In this document: one piece after another, positions 34,684 through 44,199 of the stretch
Numbering within the stretch: the stretch's first letter is position 1
How the letters are laid out: every line of letters begins with the position of its first letter
Assembly: GCA_910575725.1 (NCBI GenBank)
Contig: CAJTFE010000001.1
Coordinates: 62,001 to 126,000, forward strand
DNA: 64,000 nucleotides
Direction of reading: 5' to 3'
Source of the DNA: Clostridia bacterium
GTDB taxonomy: Bacteria > Bacillota > Clostridia > Lachnospirales > Lachnospiraceae
Notes under the pieces: generated by a model
Seen by the model: only the letters and a program-made list of their open reading frames with translations
Database searches by the model: none
Told to the model about the DNA's origin: nothing
Made by a program: the position numbers and the translations under genes

Positions 34684-35691
34684 ATGCCTGCACAGAGTTT
34701 TGGATGTGACTTTGGAACAAGCAGTATTAAAATCTACAGTAGGGAGAGCGATACCATTTACTGTGAAAAGAATATGGTAGCCATCGAGGAAAAGAAAGGA
34801 ATGATCGCCTACGGGGACGAAGCCTTCGATATGCATGAGAAGGCTCCGGCCAATATCGAGGTGCTCTATCCCATGTCTTTTGGCACGGTGGCCAGCATTA
34901 CCTATATGCAGGATTTCCTGCGGGCTTTTCTGGAATCCCATACCAAGGGGAATTTGAAGGGAGCGGAGTTTTTGGTGGCTCTGCCTACCGACGTACAGGA
35001 TCGCGTGTTTACGACCTTGATTCAGGGAACCGGCTTAAAGTCCAAGAATGTCCAGATGATTGACAAGCCCGTTGCGGCTGGTCTGGGTCTGGGCCTGGAT
35101 GTAACCCAGGCCCAGGGCGTGATGGTGGTGGACGTAGGCGCAGACACCACAGAGATTTCGATTCTCTCCCTGGGTGGAACCGTAACCAGCAAGCTGATCA
35201 AGGTAGGCGGCAATAAGATAGACGAAGCGATTTCCAGCGCTATCCGCCGGGAATACGGCTATTTTATCGGCAATAAGACGGCGGAGATTCTGAAAAACGA
35301 GCTGGGCTATATGCCGGGCAATACGGAAGCAAAGCGGGAGATCTGCGGCCGCAATATGGCTCTGGGCCTTCCGGCCCTTCTGGAGATCACGGCTGATTTT
35401 GTGGCAAAGGCCATCTCCGAGCAGTTAAAGTCGATTGTGGATGCCATTAAGATGATTCTGGAGCGCACGCCGCCGGAGCTTGGCGTGGACATTATCCGCA
35501 ACGGCATCTACCTTACAGGAGGCGTAGCGAACTTAAAGGGGCTGGATGAGCAGATTGCCAAGGCGACGAATATCCGGGTCAATATGGTAGACAGGCCGGA
35601 GGAATGCGTGGCAAGAGGCCTGGAGCGCGTCATCAAGGAGAAGGAGTTCCGCAGCCTGACCTTTGACACCAAGGAACAGGTTTTCAATTAA
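34684..35691 (+). CDS. mreB: Rod shape-determining protein MreB
   Basis: The 335-residue actin-like ATPase has phosphate-1 FGTSSIKIY, GLDVTQAQGVMVVDVGADTT (phosphate-2 region) and LTGGVANLKGLDEQI. It polymerises under the membrane to guide lateral wall synthesis. It heads mreBCD with the ATG following GGAGAGG. Confidence 0.95.
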   Translation: MPAQSFGCDFGTSSIKIYSRESDTIYCEKNMVAIEEKKGMIAYGDEAFDMHEKAPANIEVLYPMSFGTVASITYMQDFLRAFLESHTKGNLKGAEFLVALPTDVQDRVFTTLIQGTGLKSKNVQMIDKPVAAGLGLGLDVTQAQGVMVVDVGADTTEISILSLGGTVTSKLIKVGGNKIDEAISSAIRREYGYFIGNKTAEILKNELGYMPGNTEAKREICGRNMALGLPALLEITADFVAKAISEQLKSIVDAIKMILERTPPELGVDIIRNGIYLTGGVANLKGLDEQIAKATNIRVNMVDRPEECVARGLERVIKEKEFRSLTFDTKEQVFN

Positions 35692-35703
35692 TTCGGGTGC
35701 ACT

Positions 35704-36555
35704 ATGAAAAAACGAAATCATTTTTCCATACCGACAAAGTATATATTTGCGGTACTTGCGGCCGTCTGTGTAATATTGATGTTCCTATCCTACAGCACAG
35801 GGCTTGGAGGCACGGAGCTTGGCAGGATAGCCGGTTATATCTTCGTGCCCTTTGAGCAGGGGCTTAACGGGGTAGGCGGCTGGATGAGAGAAAAGAAGGA
35901 CACCCTGGAGGATCTGGCGGCAGTCCAGGCACACAACCAGGAGCTGCAGGCTCTGGTGGATGAGCTTACCATGGAGAACAGCCTTCTTACCCAGAATCAG
36001 TATCGCCTGGCACAGCTGGAGGAGCTGTATGAGCTGGATCAGACCTACGGCAATTTTAACAAGGTGGCGTCCAATATCATTGCCACGGACGGCGGAAACT
36101 GGTTCAATACCTTTGTCATTGACAAGGGAAAAGAGGACGGAGTGGACGAGGGCATGAATGTGATTGCCGGCAGCGGCCTGGTGGGGATTGTCACCAAGGC
36201 CGGCGACAACTGGGCGCAGGTCCGTTCCATCATCGACGACTTAAGCAATATAAGCGCCAAGACGCTTTCTACTTCGGATCTCTGTTTTGTGAAGGGGGAT
36301 CTGCAGCTGATGAACGAGGGCTTTATCCGTCTGGAGGAGCTTAAAGATCCAGATGATCAGATTGCCATAGGGGAGAAGATTGTGACCTCCCATGTCAGCG
36401 ACCGTTATCACGAGGGGATACTCATCGGATATGTGAATGAGATTGAAATGGATTCCAACAATCTTACCAAGTCGGGTACCATAACGCCGGCAGTGGATTT
36501 TGAGCATCTTCACACGGTACTTGTGATTACGGATTTGAAGCAGGCGGTAGAGTAA
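35704..36555 (+). CDS. mreC: Rod shape-determining protein MreC
   Basis: The 283-residue protein has one N-terminal membrane segment (about 11-30), a coiled coil (LAAVQAHNQELQALVDELTM, about 74-93) and a beta-barrel pair ending in AVDFEHLHTVLVITDL. It links MreB to the wall enzymes outside the membrane. Begins 12 bp after mreB. Confidence 0.93.
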   Translation: MKKRNHFSIPTKYIFAVLAAVCVILMFLSYSTGLGGTELGRIAGYIFVPFEQGLNGVGGWMREKKDTLEDLAAVQAHNQELQALVDELTMENSLLTQNQYRLAQLEELYELDQTYGNFNKVASNIIATDGGNWFNTFVIDKGKEDGVDEGMNVIAGSGLVGIVTKAGDNWAQVRSIIDDLSNISAKTLSTSDLCFVKGDLQLMNEGFIRLEELKDPDDQIAIGEKIVTSHVSDRYHEGILIGYVNEIEMDSNNLTKSGTITPAVDFEHLHTVLVITDLKQAVE

Positions 36556-36584
36556 AGACATTTTCTTATAAAAACAGCACTTTT

Positions 36585-36645
36585 TGACAGTGCACAACTG
36601 GCTGCTGGTCACGAAGTGAACAGTAACCACAACTGGAATAGGAAT
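36585..36645 (+). repeat. Short palindromic repeat with family-A-like tail before mreD
   Basis: GACAGTGCACAACTGGCTGC, then a GGTCACGAAGTGAACAGTAACC hairpin (outer arms GGT/ACC) ending CAACTGGAATAGGAATC. The tail AACTGGAATAGGA matches family A, and it lies directly before the mreD start. The gap 36556-36651 has no other feature. Confidence 0.5.
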
Positions 36646-36651
36646 CTTTTT

Positions 36652-37218
36652 ATGAAACAAAAGCTGGTAACTGCACTTTTGATCATGGTATGCTTTGTCT
36701 TACAGTGTACCGTGTTTAAGGCCCTGGCCCTGGCGTCTATTTCGCCCAACCTTCTTTTGATTGTGACATCTTCCCTGGGGTTTATGAGGGGAGAACGGGA
36801 GGGGCTTGTGATCGGGTTTTTCTGCGGCCTGCTGCTGGATATTTTCTTTGGAAGCCTCTTGGGCTTTTATGCGCTTTTGTATATGTTTCTTGGGTATGGG
36901 AGCGGTCTGTTTCATATGGTTTTTTACGATGAGGATATTAAGCTGCCTATGGTCTGGATTGGCTTAAGCGAGCTGGTCTATGGCTTAAGCATTTATTTCT
37001 TTATGTTTCTGATGCGCAGCAAGTTTGAGTTTGGTTATTATTTTATCCATATTATCGTGCCGGAGCTGATTTACACCGTGGCCCTGACGATCCTTTTGTA
37101 TCAGCCGATTCAGAAGTTTAACGGGCTTCTTGATCGGCTGGGCGGAGAAACTGTCCGGGATTACTATACTTCATCGGGAACGGCGGGGCAGACAGACAAT
37201 AAGATAGAGGAGCCATAG
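36652..37218 (+). CDS. mreD: Rod shape-determining protein MreD
   Basis: The ATG at 36652 is preferred to the upstream GTG at 36616 because that part translates the repeat. It encodes 188 residues with about five hydrophobic membrane segments. MreD is a membrane partner of MreC in the elongation machinery. The C-terminal tail is polar and Ser/Thr-rich. Confidence 0.9.
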   Translation: MKQKLVTALLIMVCFVLQCTVFKALALASISPNLLLIVTSSLGFMRGEREGLVIGFFCGLLLDIFFGSLLGFYALLYMFLGYGSGLFHMVFYDEDIKLPMVWIGLSELVYGLSIYFFMFLMRSKFEFGYYFIHIIVPELIYTVALTILLYQPIQKFNGLLDRLGGETVRDYYTSSGTAGQTDNKIEEP

Positions 37219-37220
37219 GA

Positions 37221-40112
37221 TTGTTTAGAGATATCAAAGAAGCTTTGTGGAACATAATAAAATCAAGAATTTTCCTGCTGGCGTCTGTGTTCATAGTGAT
37301 GTTTGCGATCCTGCTGCAGAGAGTGTTTTATCTGCAGATTGTAAAGGGAGATGAGTACCAGAAGACCTTTTCCCTGATGACGGAGAGAGAGCTTTCCTTA
37401 ACCAGCACCCGTGGGGACATTTATGACCGGAACGGGAATGTGCTGGCCTACAGCGAGATCTCCTATTCCGTAACCATCCAGGACAACGGAACCTACCCCA
37501 ACAACAAGACGAAGAATGCCCAGCTGAACCAGACCATTTACCGGCTGATTAAGCTGATTGAAAAGAACAAGGATCAGGTAGTCAGCGATCTGGGAATTGT
37601 CTATGAAAACGGGAAATACAGCTTTTCCCTGGAAGGAAACGCCCTTCTGCGTCTGAAAGCCGACGTTTACGGGAAAACTAAGATTAGTGACCTTACGGCG
37701 GAACAGGAGCTTTCGGATGCAGAGGCAGTGATGGAATATCTCTGTGAGAAGCGCTATGGCATTATGGAGTCTTACACAGAAAAGGAACAGAAGGATTACG
37801 GCCTTAGCGTATCCGGCTATACGCCGGAAGAGCGGCTTAAGATAGCTACCATCCGTTATTCCATGGCCTCCAACAGCTATAAGCGCTATGTGGCAACAAC
37901 GGTGGCCGTCAATGTGTCGGAGGAGACGGTTGCGGCTGTGCTTGAGAACCAGGACGGCCTCCAGGGTGCGGATATTGCCCAGAGCAGCCGCCGTATTTAT
38001 CCGGACAGCGAGTATTTTTCTTCCATCATCGGCTATATCGGAAAGGCTTCCCAGGAGGAGCTTGATGCCCTTCTGGCGGAAAACCCCGACTATGAGCTCA
38101 ATGATATTGTGGGAAAGGCCGGAATTGAGCAGTATATGGAGCTTGCGCTCCAGGGCTCCAAAGGCTATGAGAAGATGTATGTAGACAGCGTAGGACGGGT
38201 TCTTGAGGTCATAGAGAGCAAGGAGCCGGTTCCCGGCAGCAATGTATATCTGACGATTGACAAGGATCTGCAGATTGCCGTTTACAATTTGATTGAGCAG
38301 AAGCTTGCCGGCATTCTCATCAGCAAGATTGACAATATGAAGGAGTATGTGCCGGGGCCCAACGCCAGTGCGGAAAAGATCCGTATTCCGGTCTATGATG
38401 TATATTATGCTCTCATTGAGAATCATATTCTTGATATTACAAGATTTTCCGGCGAGGATGCGTCGGAGCTGGAGCGGAGCATTTATGAGCGTTTCCTTGG
38501 AAAACGGGAAAGCGCCATATCCGCCATATTATCCGAGCTGAATATGGAAAATCCAACGGCTTATCAGAATCTGTCCAAGGAAATGATGAATTACATGAGC
38601 TATCTCGTATCCGATGTTCTGATGGGGGAAAACCAGGTGCTGATGGGAAATGCCGTGAATACCTCCGACCCCACCTATATTGCCTGGACCACAGACGAGG
38701 TAATCAGCCTGCAGGAATATCTGAAGTACGCCATTTCCATGAACTGGATTGACGTGACCAAGATTTCGGGAGACAATCCCTATCTGGATTCCCAGGAGAT
38801 TTATCAGTCCGTTCTGGAATATATGAAGGAGTACCTGATGGAGGACGATACCTTCTCAAGGATGCTCTACAAATATATGATTCTGGATGATCTTGTGACA
38901 GGAAAAGAAATTTCTCTTTTATTATATGAGCAAGGTGTGTTAGAATATGATGAGGAAACAATTTCCAAATTGAATACAAACCAGCTGACGGCTTACAATT
39001 TTATGATTGAAAAGATCCGGAATCTGGAGATTACGCCGGCCCAGCTGGCCTTGGAACCCTGCAGTGCGGGCGTGGTGATCGTAGATGTGAACACAGGGCA
39101 GACCCTGGCCTGTGTGACTTATCCCAGCTATGACAACAATCGTCTGACCAATGTGATGGATTCCGCATACTTCGGCAGCCTTCAGCAGGATCTGTCGTCG
39201 CCCTTTGTAAACCGTGCCACCCAGGAGAATCTGGCTCCAGGATCCACCTTCAAACCAGTGGTTGCCGTGGCCGGCCTGGAGGAAGGGGCAATCTCGGTGG
39301 GAGAGAATATTTACGGACGAGGCATTTTCACGGATGTGACAGATCGTCCGCCTACCTGTTGGATCTACAACCAGTACGGGGGCCATCACGGGGATGAGAA
39401 TGTAAGCACGGCTATCCGTGATTCCTGTAATTACTATTTTTACGAGGTAGGCTACCGGCTGGCGGGAGGAAGAACCACCAACACCTACTCCACGGATCAG
39501 GGTCTTTCCAAGCTGGAAAAGTATGCCAGAATGTTTGGCCTGGGCGATAAGTCGGGCCTGGAGATTCCGGAGTATGACCCGCAGATTTCCGATATTGACC
39601 CGGTGCGTTCCGCCATCGGGCAGGGCACCAACAGCTTTTCCGTATCCCACATTGCCAGGTATATTGCCACGGTGGCCAACCGGGGAAACTGCTACAATCT
39701 GACTCTTCTGGATCGTCTGGAGACCACGGACGGGACTCTGGTGGAGAAGTATGAGCCCGAGCTTTATAACCGGGTGGAGATTGCGGAGAGCAGCTGGGAT
39801 GCGGTTCAGGCCGGCATGCGGATGGTGGCGGAGAAGACAACCTCTTTAAACAGCCTGGGAATTACCATGGCAGGCAAGACCGGTACGGCCCAGCAAAGCA
39901 AGAGCCATCCAAACCATGCGCTGTTTGTAGGATATGCGCCTTTTGAACAGCCGGAGATCGCCATGGCAGTCCGGATTGCCAATGGATATACTTCCGGAAA
40001 TGCAGCGGATCTGGGGGCGGATATTTTGAAGTATTATTTCCATCTAGCGGATGAAGAGGAACTCATAAGCGGAACCGCCAGCGAGGGTACCGGACAGAAT
40101 ATTGCAGATTAG
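37221..40112 (+). CDS. mrdA: Penicillin-binding protein 2 with large insert (class B)
   Basis: The start is TTG 37221, with AGGAG at 37208-37212. The 963-residue class B transpeptidase has one membrane segment (about 14-34), the dimerisation region (residues ~50-340) and the catalytic motifs Ser675-x-x-Lys678 (PGSTFK), a Ser-Cys-Asn box and Lys886-Thr-Gly. A ~260-residue helical insert (about 350-612) separates TIDKDLQIAVYNLIEQ from GVVIVDVNTG; most class B enzymes are ~600-750 residues. It cross-links lateral wall and pairs with RodA. Confidence 0.93.
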   Translation: MFRDIKEALWNIIKSRIFLLASVFIVMFAILLQRVFYLQIVKGDEYQKTFSLMTERELSLTSTRGDIYDRNGNVLAYSEISYSVTIQDNGTYPNNKTKNAQLNQTIYRLIKLIEKNKDQVVSDLGIVYENGKYSFSLEGNALLRLKADVYGKTKISDLTAEQELSDAEAVMEYLCEKRYGIMESYTEKEQKDYGLSVSGYTPEERLKIATIRYSMASNSYKRYVATTVAVNVSEETVAAVLENQDGLQGADIAQSSRRIYPDSEYFSSIIGYIGKASQEELDALLAENPDYELNDIVGKAGIEQYMELALQGSKGYEKMYVDSVGRVLEVIESKEPVPGSNVYLTIDKDLQIAVYNLIEQKLAGILISKIDNMKEYVPGPNASAEKIRIPVYDVYYALIENHILDITRFSGEDASELERSIYERFLGKRESAISAILSELNMENPTAYQNLSKEMMNYMSYLVSDVLMGENQVLMGNAVNTSDPTYIAWTTDEVISLQEYLKYAISMNWIDVTKISGDNPYLDSQEIYQSVLEYMKEYLMEDDTFSRMLYKYMILDDLVTGKEISLLLYEQGVLEYDEETISKLNTNQLTAYNFMIEKIRNLEITPAQLALEPCSAGVVIVDVNTGQTLACVTYPSYDNNRLTNVMDSAYFGSLQQDLSSPFVNRATQENLAPGSTFKPVVAVAGLEEGAISVGENIYGRGIFTDVTDRPPTCWIYNQYGGHHGDENVSTAIRDSCNYYFYEVGYRLAGGRTTNTYSTDQGLSKLEKYARMFGLGDKSGLEIPEYDPQISDIDPVRSAIGQGTNSFSVSHIARYIATVANRGNCYNLTLLDRLETTDGTLVEKYEPELYNRVEIAESSWDAVQAGMRMVAEKTTSLNSLGITMAGKTGTAQQSKSHPNHALFVGYAPFEQPEIAMAVRIANGYTSGNAADLGADILKYYFHLADEEELISGTASEGTGQNIAD

Positions 40113-40123
40113 GAGAGAAGATC

Positions 40124-40816
40124 ATGGCAAACCAACCGGTTATTATAAAAAGTAATAAATACGGCTTGATTGTGATTTTGGATTCGAAGCTTTCTTTTGA
40201 GGATTTAAAGAAGGAAGTGACAGATAAGTTCCAGTCCTCCGCCAAGTTTTTCGGAGAAGCCCAGATGGCAGTCTGCTTCCAGGGACGGGAGCTTACCCTG
40301 GAGGAGGAGATGGAACTGGCGGATACCATATCGAAGAGCTGTCAGATTCAGGTTGTCAGCATTGTGGACGAGGACAAAGAGCTGGAGGAAAAGATGCAGA
40401 GAGCCGTGGAGCGGAAGGAAGAGGAGCCCGGCGATCTGATGAACCTTCAGGACGGGCGTTTCTATAAGGGAACCCTGCGGTCCGGCCAGGTACTGGAGTC
40501 CGAGACAAGCGTGATCATCCTGGGGGATGTGAATCCAGGGGCCCGGGTCATATCAAAGGGCAATGTGATTGTACTTGGCTGCTTAAAGGGCAATGTATTC
40601 GTGGGAGCCGCCGGCAATGAAGCCGCCTTCGTGGCGGCGCTGACCATGGATCCCATGCAGATCCGCATCGGGGACGTGATTGCCCGCTGTTCGGACAACG
40701 TTTCGGTGAAGAAAAAGAAAAAGGCGGCAGATACGCCCAAGATTGCCTATGTGGAAGATGGCAATATTTATATCGAGCCTATCACCAAAGAGGTTTTAAA
40801 TGAGATAGATTTGTAA
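40124..40816 (+). CDS. minC: Septum site-determining protein MinC
   Basis: The 230-residue protein has the N-terminal MinC_N domain and the C-terminal beta-helix (VNPGARVISKGNVIVLGCLK, about 134-153), followed by VGAAGNEAAFV. It blocks FtsZ assembly away from midcell. It starts 11 bp after the PBP2 stop. Confidence 0.93.
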   Translation: MANQPVIIKSNKYGLIVILDSKLSFEDLKKEVTDKFQSSAKFFGEAQMAVCFQGRELTLEEEMELADTISKSCQIQVVSIVDEDKELEEKMQRAVERKEEEPGDLMNLQDGRFYKGTLRSGQVLESETSVIILGDVNPGARVISKGNVIVLGCLKGNVFVGAAGNEAAFVAALTMDPMQIRIGDVIARCSDNVSVKKKKKAADTPKIAYVEDGNIYIEPITKEVLNEIDL

Positions 40817-40853
40817 CTGGTACTAGAATGAAAGAGTTGGAGGAAGAAATTGT

Positions 40854-41639
40854 ATGAGTGAGGTAATTGTAATTACATCCGGAAAAGGCGGTGTGGGAAA
40901 AACCACTTCCACAGCGAATATAGGTACGGGGCTTGCAAAGCTCGGCAAGAATGTGGTGATGATTGATACGGATATCGGCCTTCGGAATCTGGATGTAGTC
41001 ATGGGGCTGGAGAACCGGATTGTGTACAATCTGGTAGATGTGGTGGAGGGAAACTGCCGTATTAAGCAGGCGCTCATTAAGGACAAGCGTTATCCCAACC
41101 TGGCCCTTCTTCCTTCCGCTCAGACCAGGGACAAGACAGCCGTGAATCCGGAGCAGATGGTAAAGCTCATTGAGGAGCTGCGCAGTGAATTTGATTACAT
41201 ACTTCTGGACTGCCCGGCGGGAATCGAGCAGGGCTTTAAGAATGCCATAGCTGCCGCAGACCGGGCCATCATTGTAACTACGCCTGAGGTATCCGCAATC
41301 CGTGATGCAGACCGCATCATCGGCCTCCTGGAAGCCAATGAGATTCACAAGATTGATCTGATTGTAAACAGGCTTCGGATGGATATGGTAAAACGGGGCG
41401 ATATGATGTCCATAGAGGATGTGATTGATATTCTGGCCATTGATTTGATCGGCGCTGTTCCCGACGACGAGAGCATTGTAATCGCCACCAACCAGGGAGA
41501 GCCGCTGGCCGGTGATTCTTCCATGGCAGGAACGGCTTACATGAATATCTGTAAGCGTGTTCTGGGTGAAGAAGTTCCCCTAATGAATCTGGAGGTCAAT
41601 AATGGGTTCTTTGCCAAAGTTGCAAAGCTGTTTAAATAA
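40854..41639 (+). CDS. minD: Septum site-determining ATPase MinD
   Basis: The 261-residue ParA/MinD ATPase begins VIVITSGKGGVGKTTSTANI (deviant Walker A, Lys11 and Lys16) and has DTDIGLRNLDVVMGLEN, CPAGIEQGF and a C-terminal amphipathic helix (NNGFFAKVAKLFK) for membrane binding. It recruits MinC and is cycled by MinE. Confidence 0.95.
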   Translation: MSEVIVITSGKGGVGKTTSTANIGTGLAKLGKNVVMIDTDIGLRNLDVVMGLENRIVYNLVDVVEGNCRIKQALIKDKRYPNLALLPSAQTRDKTAVNPEQMVKLIEELRSEFDYILLDCPAGIEQGFKNAIAAADRAIIVTTPEVSAIRDADRIIGLLEANEIHKIDLIVNRLRMDMVKRGDMMSIEDVIDILAIDLIGAVPDDESIVIATNQGEPLAGDSSMAGTAYMNICKRVLGEEVPLMNLEVNNGFFAKVAKLFK

Positions 41640-41657
41640 TCAAAGGGGGAAAGAAGA

Positions 41658-41936
41658 ATGGCTTTAATGGATTTTTTCCGTAAAAAAAGCTCTGGTGATG
41701 TGGCAAAGGACCGTCTGAAGCTGCTTTTGATTTCAGATCGGGCCAATTGTTCCCCGGAGATTATGGAGCTTATTAAAAATGACATTATCAAGGTGATTTC
41801 CAAATACATGGAGATTGACTGCGACGGGCTGGACATTCAGATTACCCAGACAGAATCGGAGGGAGAGAACGGACGGGTGCCCGCTTTGTGTGCCAACATT
41901 CCCATTAAGGATATGAAGCATGGAATGGAACGCTAA
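41658..41936 (+). CDS. minE: Cell division topological specificity factor MinE
   Basis: The 92-residue protein has the N-terminal MALMDFFRKKS membrane/MinD-binding segment and the C-terminal beta fold (GLDIQITQTESEGENGR, about 58-74). With MinC and MinD it forms a complete oscillating set, as in several Clostridia. Confidence 0.93.
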   Translation: MALMDFFRKKSSGDVAKDRLKLLLISDRANCSPEIMELIKNDIIKVISKYMEIDCDGLDIQITQTESEGENGRVPALCANIPIKDMKHGMER

Positions 41937-41949
41937 CTGAAGGAGTATT

Positions 41950-43074
41950 ATGTTTAAACAGTATCAGCTAAGGGATTACAGATTCAGACTTTTGTTTTAT
42001 GTATATGCAATCAGCATCATTGGAATTATGGTCATCGGAAGCGCCCTCAAATCCGTCCAGAGCTCTCAGATAAAGGGGCTTATTATCGGGACGGCCGCCA
42101 TGGCTGTAGTTTCTCTTATGGATTACATCTGGGTTTTGAAGTTTTACTGGCTGATTTATGTGTTTAATCTTGTTCTGCTTGCATTGGTGAAGATTCCCTT
42201 TGCCGGGATTGAGCCCTTTGGCAAGGAAGTAAACGGAGCTACCAGGTGGCTCAACATCGGAGGGTTTCAGTTTCAGCCCTCAGAGCTTTCCAAGCTTCTG
42301 CTGATTCTCTTTTTTGCAAGGTTTTTTGAAAAATACAAGGAACAGCTGAATACCTGGAAGATACTGCCGCTGACGGCGGTGCTGTTTGGGGTTCCGGCGC
42401 TGTTTATTGTGGAACAGCCGGATCTTTCCACCACCATTTCCATTACCGTGATCTTTTTGATTTTAATCTTTATCGCCGGTTTAAGCTATAAGCTGATTGG
42501 AGGAGCCCTTGCAGTGGCCGTCCCCTCTGCCATTGTTTTTATCAGTCTGATTCTTCAGCCGGATCAGAAGATTCTAAAGGATTATGCCTTCCGCCGGATT
42601 ATGGCCTGGCTGGATCCGGCAAAGTATGCGGACGACGCCTACCAGCAGCTGAATTCCATTATGGCCATCGGTTCGGGACAGCTTGCGGGAAAGGGCCTGA
42701 ATAACAATTCCGTGTCCTCTGTGAAGAACGGAAGCTTTATTGCAGAGCCCCAGACGGATTTTATCTTTGCGGTGACAGGGGAAGAGCTTGGTTTTATCGG
42801 TTGTGCAACTATTATTTTACTATTGGCGCTAATTGTGTTAGAATGTATTTGGATAGGAAAACGTTCCAGGGAATTTTCCGGAACCTTAATCTGCTGTGGG
42901 GTGGCAGGATACATTGGGTTCCAAAGCTTCGTCAATATCTGTGTGGCGACGGGAATTATGCCTAATACAGGAATTCCTTTACCCTTTGTCAGTTATGGCA
43001 TGACCTCCCTGGTTACCTTATTCCTGGCTATAGGTTTTGTTTTGAATGTCGGCTTGCAGCCGAAAAAATATTAA
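41950..43074 (+). CDS. rodA: Peptidoglycan glycosyltransferase RodA
   Basis: The 374-residue SEDS protein has about ten membrane segments and the family blocks GATRWLNIGGFQFQPSELSK, VEQPDLSTT and SYGMTSLVTLFLAIGFVLNV. It polymerises glycan strands with the class B PBP encoded upstream. Confidence 0.93.
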   Translation: MFKQYQLRDYRFRLLFYVYAISIIGIMVIGSALKSVQSSQIKGLIIGTAAMAVVSLMDYIWVLKFYWLIYVFNLVLLALVKIPFAGIEPFGKEVNGATRWLNIGGFQFQPSELSKLLLILFFARFFEKYKEQLNTWKILPLTAVLFGVPALFIVEQPDLSTTISITVIFLILIFIAGLSYKLIGGALAVAVPSAIVFISLILQPDQKILKDYAFRRIMAWLDPAKYADDAYQQLNSIMAIGSGQLAGKGLNNNSVSSVKNGSFIAEPQTDFIFAVTGEELGFIGCATIILLLALIVLECIWIGKRSREFSGTLICCGVAGYIGFQSFVNICVATGIMPNTGIPLPFVSYGMTSLVTLFLAIGFVLNVGLQPKKY

Positions 43075-43089
43075 TTTGGGGGTGTTCGC

Positions 43090-43485
43090 ATGAACATTGG
43101 ATTGATTGCACATGATGCAAAAAAGAAATTGATGCAGAATTTCTGCATTGCGTACAGAGGGATTCTGTCAAAACACAATCTGTACGCCACCGGGACAACC
43201 GGGAGACTGATCGTGGAGGTAACGAATCTGAGCGTGCACAAGTACCTCGCAGGCCATCTTGGGGGAGAGCAGCAGCTTGCGGCGCAGATTGAGCACAATC
43301 AGATTGATCTCTTGATTTTCCTGAGAGATCCTTCGGAGCCGAAGAAGCATGAACCGGACGTGAACAATGTGATACGTCTCTGTGATACCTACAATATTCC
43401 TATGGCTACGAATCTGGCCACGGCGGAGCTGCTGATTAAGGCGCTGGATCGCGGAGATATGGAGTGGCGCGAGCTTTACGTATAG
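43090..43485 (+). CDS. mgsA: Methylglyoxal synthase (MgsA) with Glu at the catalytic Asp position
   Basis: The 131-residue protein matches MgsA throughout: GLIAHDAKK, ATGTTGRL, DLLIFLRDP, HEPDVNNVIRL and PMATNLATA. In the E. coli enzyme the base Asp71 lies in GGDQQ; here the motif is GGEQQ with Glu60, while the equivalents of Asp91 and Asp101 are kept. Family members convert dihydroxyacetone phosphate to methylglyoxal; this branch may be slower or have another substrate. Confidence 0.85.
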   Translation: MNIGLIAHDAKKKLMQNFCIAYRGILSKHNLYATGTTGRLIVEVTNLSVHKYLAGHLGGEQQLAAQIEHNQIDLLIFLRDPSEPKKHEPDVNNVIRLCDTYNIPMATNLATAELLIKALDRGDMEWRELYV

Positions 43486-43546
43486 GAGAGAGCAGGATAC
43501 AGAGGCTGCTGGCCGCAAAGAGGACAGTAACATACAGAGAAAGAGG

Positions 43547-43575
43547 TTGTCTTTTTCACAGTGATAGACTATAAT
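43547..43575 (+). promoter_or_regulatory. Promoter of the P-loop gene
   Basis: TTGTCT (43547-43552), 17-nt spacer, TATAAT (43570-43575), about 55 bp before the next start codon. Confidence 0.65.
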
Positions 43576-43630
43576 ATTACTATCACACATCAGAATATTG
43601 ATAAAATAGAAACCCAAGGAGGACAAGGCT

Positions 43631-44050
43631 ATGGTACAGTTAATCATTGGAAATAAAGGAGACGGAAAGACAAAGCATTTACTGGATAGAGTGAACAGCC
43701 AGATCAAGACGGCATCGGGGAATATCGTATATCTGGATAAGAGCACAAAGCATATGCATGAGCTGAACAATAAAGTGCGTCTTATCAATGTGACGGATTA
43801 TCCTTTGAAGAACAGTGATGAATTCATCGGCTTTCTCTGCGGAATTATTTCCCAGGACTACGATCTGGAGCAGGTATATCTGGACAGCTTTTTGAAGATT
43901 GCGCATCTGGAGCATGGGGATCTGACGGACGCCCTGACACAGCTCAACCAGATCAGCGAGCAGTTCAAGGTGGATTTCTGCATCAGTATTTCCGTGGAAG
44001 AGAAGGAACTTCCGGATTTTGCAAAGGAGCAGGTTCTCATTTCCTGTTAA
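43631..44050 (+). CDS. Conserved Clostridia P-loop protein
   Basis: This 139-residue protein opens with MVQLIIGNKGDGKTKHLLD, a Walker A (GNKGDGKTK, residues 7-15), and has a Walker-B-like VYLDSFLKI. Homologues are often labelled twitching motility protein PilT, but none of PilT's other motifs are present. It sits alone between its own promoter and a terminator. Function unknown. Confidence 0.7.
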   Translation: MVQLIIGNKGDGKTKHLLDRVNSQIKTASGNIVYLDKSTKHMHELNNKVRLINVTDYPLKNSDEFIGFLCGIISQDYDLEQVYLDSFLKIAHLEHGDLTDALTQLNQISEQFKVDFCISISVEEKELPDFAKEQVLISC

Positions 44051-44068
44051 AGTACGGTACATAAGAGA

Positions 44069-44097
44069 GGGGCTGTCTGATTCACGGCAGCCCCGCA
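44069..44097 (+). terminator. Intrinsic terminator after the P-loop gene
   Basis: GGGGCTG (44069-44075) pairs with CAGCCCC (44088-44094), followed by GCATTTT. The T-run is short. Confidence 0.6.
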
Positions 44098-44199
44098 TTT
44101 TCTATCTCACAGGAAAAACAGACAGGCTCTGCGGCTGCGCCTCCGTCTCAAAAGGGATGCCGGCTGCATGCTGCAAAACTGGAATAAGGAGTTGTATTC

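Noticed and set aside
43631..44050. PilT twitching ATPase
   Set aside because: Only 139 residues with a Walker A; the Asp and His boxes of PilT are missing.
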